The translations under genes and the position numbers were made by a program. The notes below the pieces were generated by a model, which saw nothing but the letters and a program-made list of their open reading frames with translations, was not told the DNA's origin and made no database searches. Positions 28,076-29,205 of a DNA stretch of 29,205 nucleotides are shown piece after piece (the first letter of the stretch is position 1; each line of letters starts with the position of its first letter). Origin of the DNA: Nemertoderma westbladi (lineage: Eukaryota > Xenacoelomorpha > Nemertodermatida > Nemertodermatidae); contig JAUCBJ010006574.1 of NCBI GenBank assembly GCA_032718475.1, positions 1 to 29,205 of the forward strand, given 5' to 3'.

Positions 28076-28721
28076 CGACTAAGTATGGCCCTATGTACAC
28101 TACACTAGGTTCCATACCCCCACATTCCCATAGTTTAAACAGTTCGAAGGCAACTCCCCACGCCCTCAACTCTGCTAGTTCTCTCTGTCCAGAACACACT
28201 AGGTGATCAAAGTATCTGTTCGACTCACCTAGTCGCTTTCTCAGTCTCACCTCGTCTATCTTCGCCCCCTCCTTGGCCTCCTTTAGTAGTTCCCGGGTCG
28301 CGTTGTAGGCCCGTCGAAGTCGATCAGAAACCCCGACGTCCTCGTCGCCGACCTCTCGTCCGTCTCTCCGGGTCCGACGTCGTACCGACGGCCCCACCGT
28401 CGCCGTTCCGGTGGACCGTTCGTCGTCCTCGGCCTGTGGCTGGCCGGTGACATCGGTATGTCGACCCTCGCTCCGCGTCGACTCGTCTTTCTCTTCTCCT
28501 CCCTTCTCGTCTCCTTCCCTCGACTCGCTCTCTCCTGGTAGACGACCCCCCACATCTTGGTTCGCCGTGTTGCTCGTTATCGACGTGGCGTCAACCTGCG
28601 TCGACGTGGTCGGCGTAGCATCGACCGGCGTCGTGGGTTCGTATCGTCTCGCCGTGGCCTCGCGGATCGTTAGATCGTCGTCCGGGGTCCGCGGCGATGT
28701 CGTTCCTTTCTCTCGACTCAT
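28035..28721 (-). CDS. gag-like N-terminal segment
   Basis: 228 codons. The ATG at 28721 is the first after the 5' LTR, 55 bases inside it. Residues 1-130 are Thr/Glu/Asp/Arg-rich and low-complexity. Residues about 130-220 look folded (RLRRAYNATRELLKEAKEG, ESNRYFDHLVCSGQRELAEL, FELFKLWECGG). I do not recognise the domain. Position, strand and the downstream coiled coil and zinc knuckles make it the start of gag. Confidence 0.6.
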   Translation of the reverse strand: MSREKGTTSPRTPDDDLTIREATARRYEPTTPVDATPTTSTQVDATSITSNTANQDVGGRLPGESESREGDEKGGEEKDESTRSEGRHTDVTGQPQAEDDERSTGTATVGPSVRRRTRRDGREVGDEDVGVSDRLRRAYNATRELLKEAKEGAKIDEVRLRKRLGESNRYFDHLVCSGQRELAELRAWGVAFELFKLWECGGMEPSVVYIGPYLVDAQGYKISGLEET

Positions 28722-28776
28722 CTTTGTCTTTGGTCTGTGTCTGGCAGTTACAGTTCGGCAGGCCTAGAGTTAGGAC

Positions 28777-29153
28777 TGTGACGGGATCCGAGAGGATCCC
28801 GGTTTATCCGGTATTGGTTAAGTACGCGTCCCCGCCGTGTGGATGAAAAGAGTTGTTGTTCTGACGTTGTTGTTAAGGATATAAATTGAGATAACATATA
28901 GCGTATAGGTACAATAGCAGATAGCACTGAATACTGCTGCACTGGTACCGGTAATGTGATGACGGCGGTGACGGTCCTAACTGTCACCGTACTACCTGAC
29001 TGTACTGACCGACTGAGATAACTGATTGAATAGGGGAGCACCAACAGGTAATATACTGCACGGTTGGCCATATTACTACCTAATCGATTCTCTCAGCTAT
29101 TCTCTCTCTTGTCAGGGGAGTAACCCCTGACCCTTATTGTGTGTGTCTCCTTT
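28777..29153 (-). repeat. 5' LTR of the gag-only element
   Basis: Matches 22390-22701 and 22775-22833 at every position I compared, with TCTCTC (29089-29094) in place of the 73-bp block of the left copy. On the coding strand it ends GTCACA, giving the expected CA. No TG is found at its other border, so this side may be truncated at 29153. No convincing primer-binding site follows it. Confidence 0.85.
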
Positions 29154-29154
29154 T

Positions 29155-29205
29155 GTTCGCGCTTTCAGACCTTTGGCAGTTTAACCCACCAAATTAAGAT
29201 GTCTT
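29155..29205 (+). repeat. dispersed 51-bp repeat running off the window
   Basis: Begins GTTCGCGCTTTCAGACC and matches the reverse complement of 9972-10022 with two differences. It directly abuts the LTR, so the LTR element either inserted next to, or was cut by, this repeat. Confidence 0.8.

Larger units (their letters stand above)
22390..29153 (-). mobile_element. gag-only LTR retrotransposon with stem-loop arrays, BEL/Pao-like
   Basis: Direct terminal repeats at 22390-22833 and 28777-29153 both begin TGTGACGGGATCC. In the coding direction (- strand) the order is 5' LTR (right), 55-bp leader, gag-like frames 28721-24975, hairpin arrays 24883-22864, 3' LTR (left). The gag end carries two Pao-type zinc knuckles. 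No protease, reverse transcriptase or integrase is visible, so it would depend on another element. The near-identity of the LTRs implies recent insertion. No target duplication could be found because the right end abuts another repeat (29155 onward). It sits in an RFX4-like intron in sense orientation. Confidence 0.8.

Noticed and set aside
27493-28082. Pro/Ser/Leu-rich + strand frames
   Set aside because: Antisense shadows of the coiled-coil gag segment.

Overview
The window reads as nuclear DNA of an invertebrate animal. It has spliced exons with GT/AG borders in AT-rich introns, an intronless cytochrome P450 gene, an RFX4-like transcription factor gene, and at least four kinds of eukaryotic transposable element: BEL/Pao-type LTR elements, a hAT-type DNA element, a LINE remnant and foldback repeats. 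AGGCCT and ACCGGTAT words recur through the noncoding DNA. I cannot name the species from sequence alone.

Layout. 1-5755 is a BEL/Pao-type retroelement on the + strand. It has an open 1180-codon gag with Pao-type zinc knuckles and a pol that keeps the protease and RNase H tail but has lost the reverse transcriptase. 5756-10619 is AT-rich and holds a diverged tandem repeat (6272-6610), a decayed coding-like block I cannot identify (7190-8870) and one copy of a dispersed repeat. 10620-12089 (- strand) is a complete intronless CYP2-clan P450. A hAT-type element of 1232 bp with perfect 13-bp ends and an 8-bp target duplication sits 121 bp upstream of its start codon (12211-13442). 13443-15426 holds foldback repeats and a CCCCAT microsatellite.

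15427-22339 (- strand) holds the last seven exons of an RFX4-like gene. All splice phases agree over 420 codons. The exons encode the dimerization domain and a short C-terminal tail; the DNA-binding domain is not in the window. The last intron contains an oppositely oriented, single-exon 221-codon ORF with an X-box (RFX site) 214 bp upstream of its ATG. The preceding intron contains a dead LINE reverse transcriptase.

22390-29153 is a 6.8-kb LTR retroelement. It lies 50 bp from an RFX4 acceptor and in the same orientation as that gene. Its two terminal repeats match at every aligned base over about 371 bp, apart from one replacement block. It carries a gag-like coding strip with Pao-type zinc knuckles spread over shifting frames, and no pol. 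Where pol would be, it carries about 2 kb of tandem stem-loop arrays. The stems keep base pairing while their sequence changes (GGCAC/GTGCC versus GGTAC/GTACC). This gag-only, hairpin-array element is the least ordinary thing in the window. The window ends in a 51-bp segment that also occurs, inverted, at 9972-10022.
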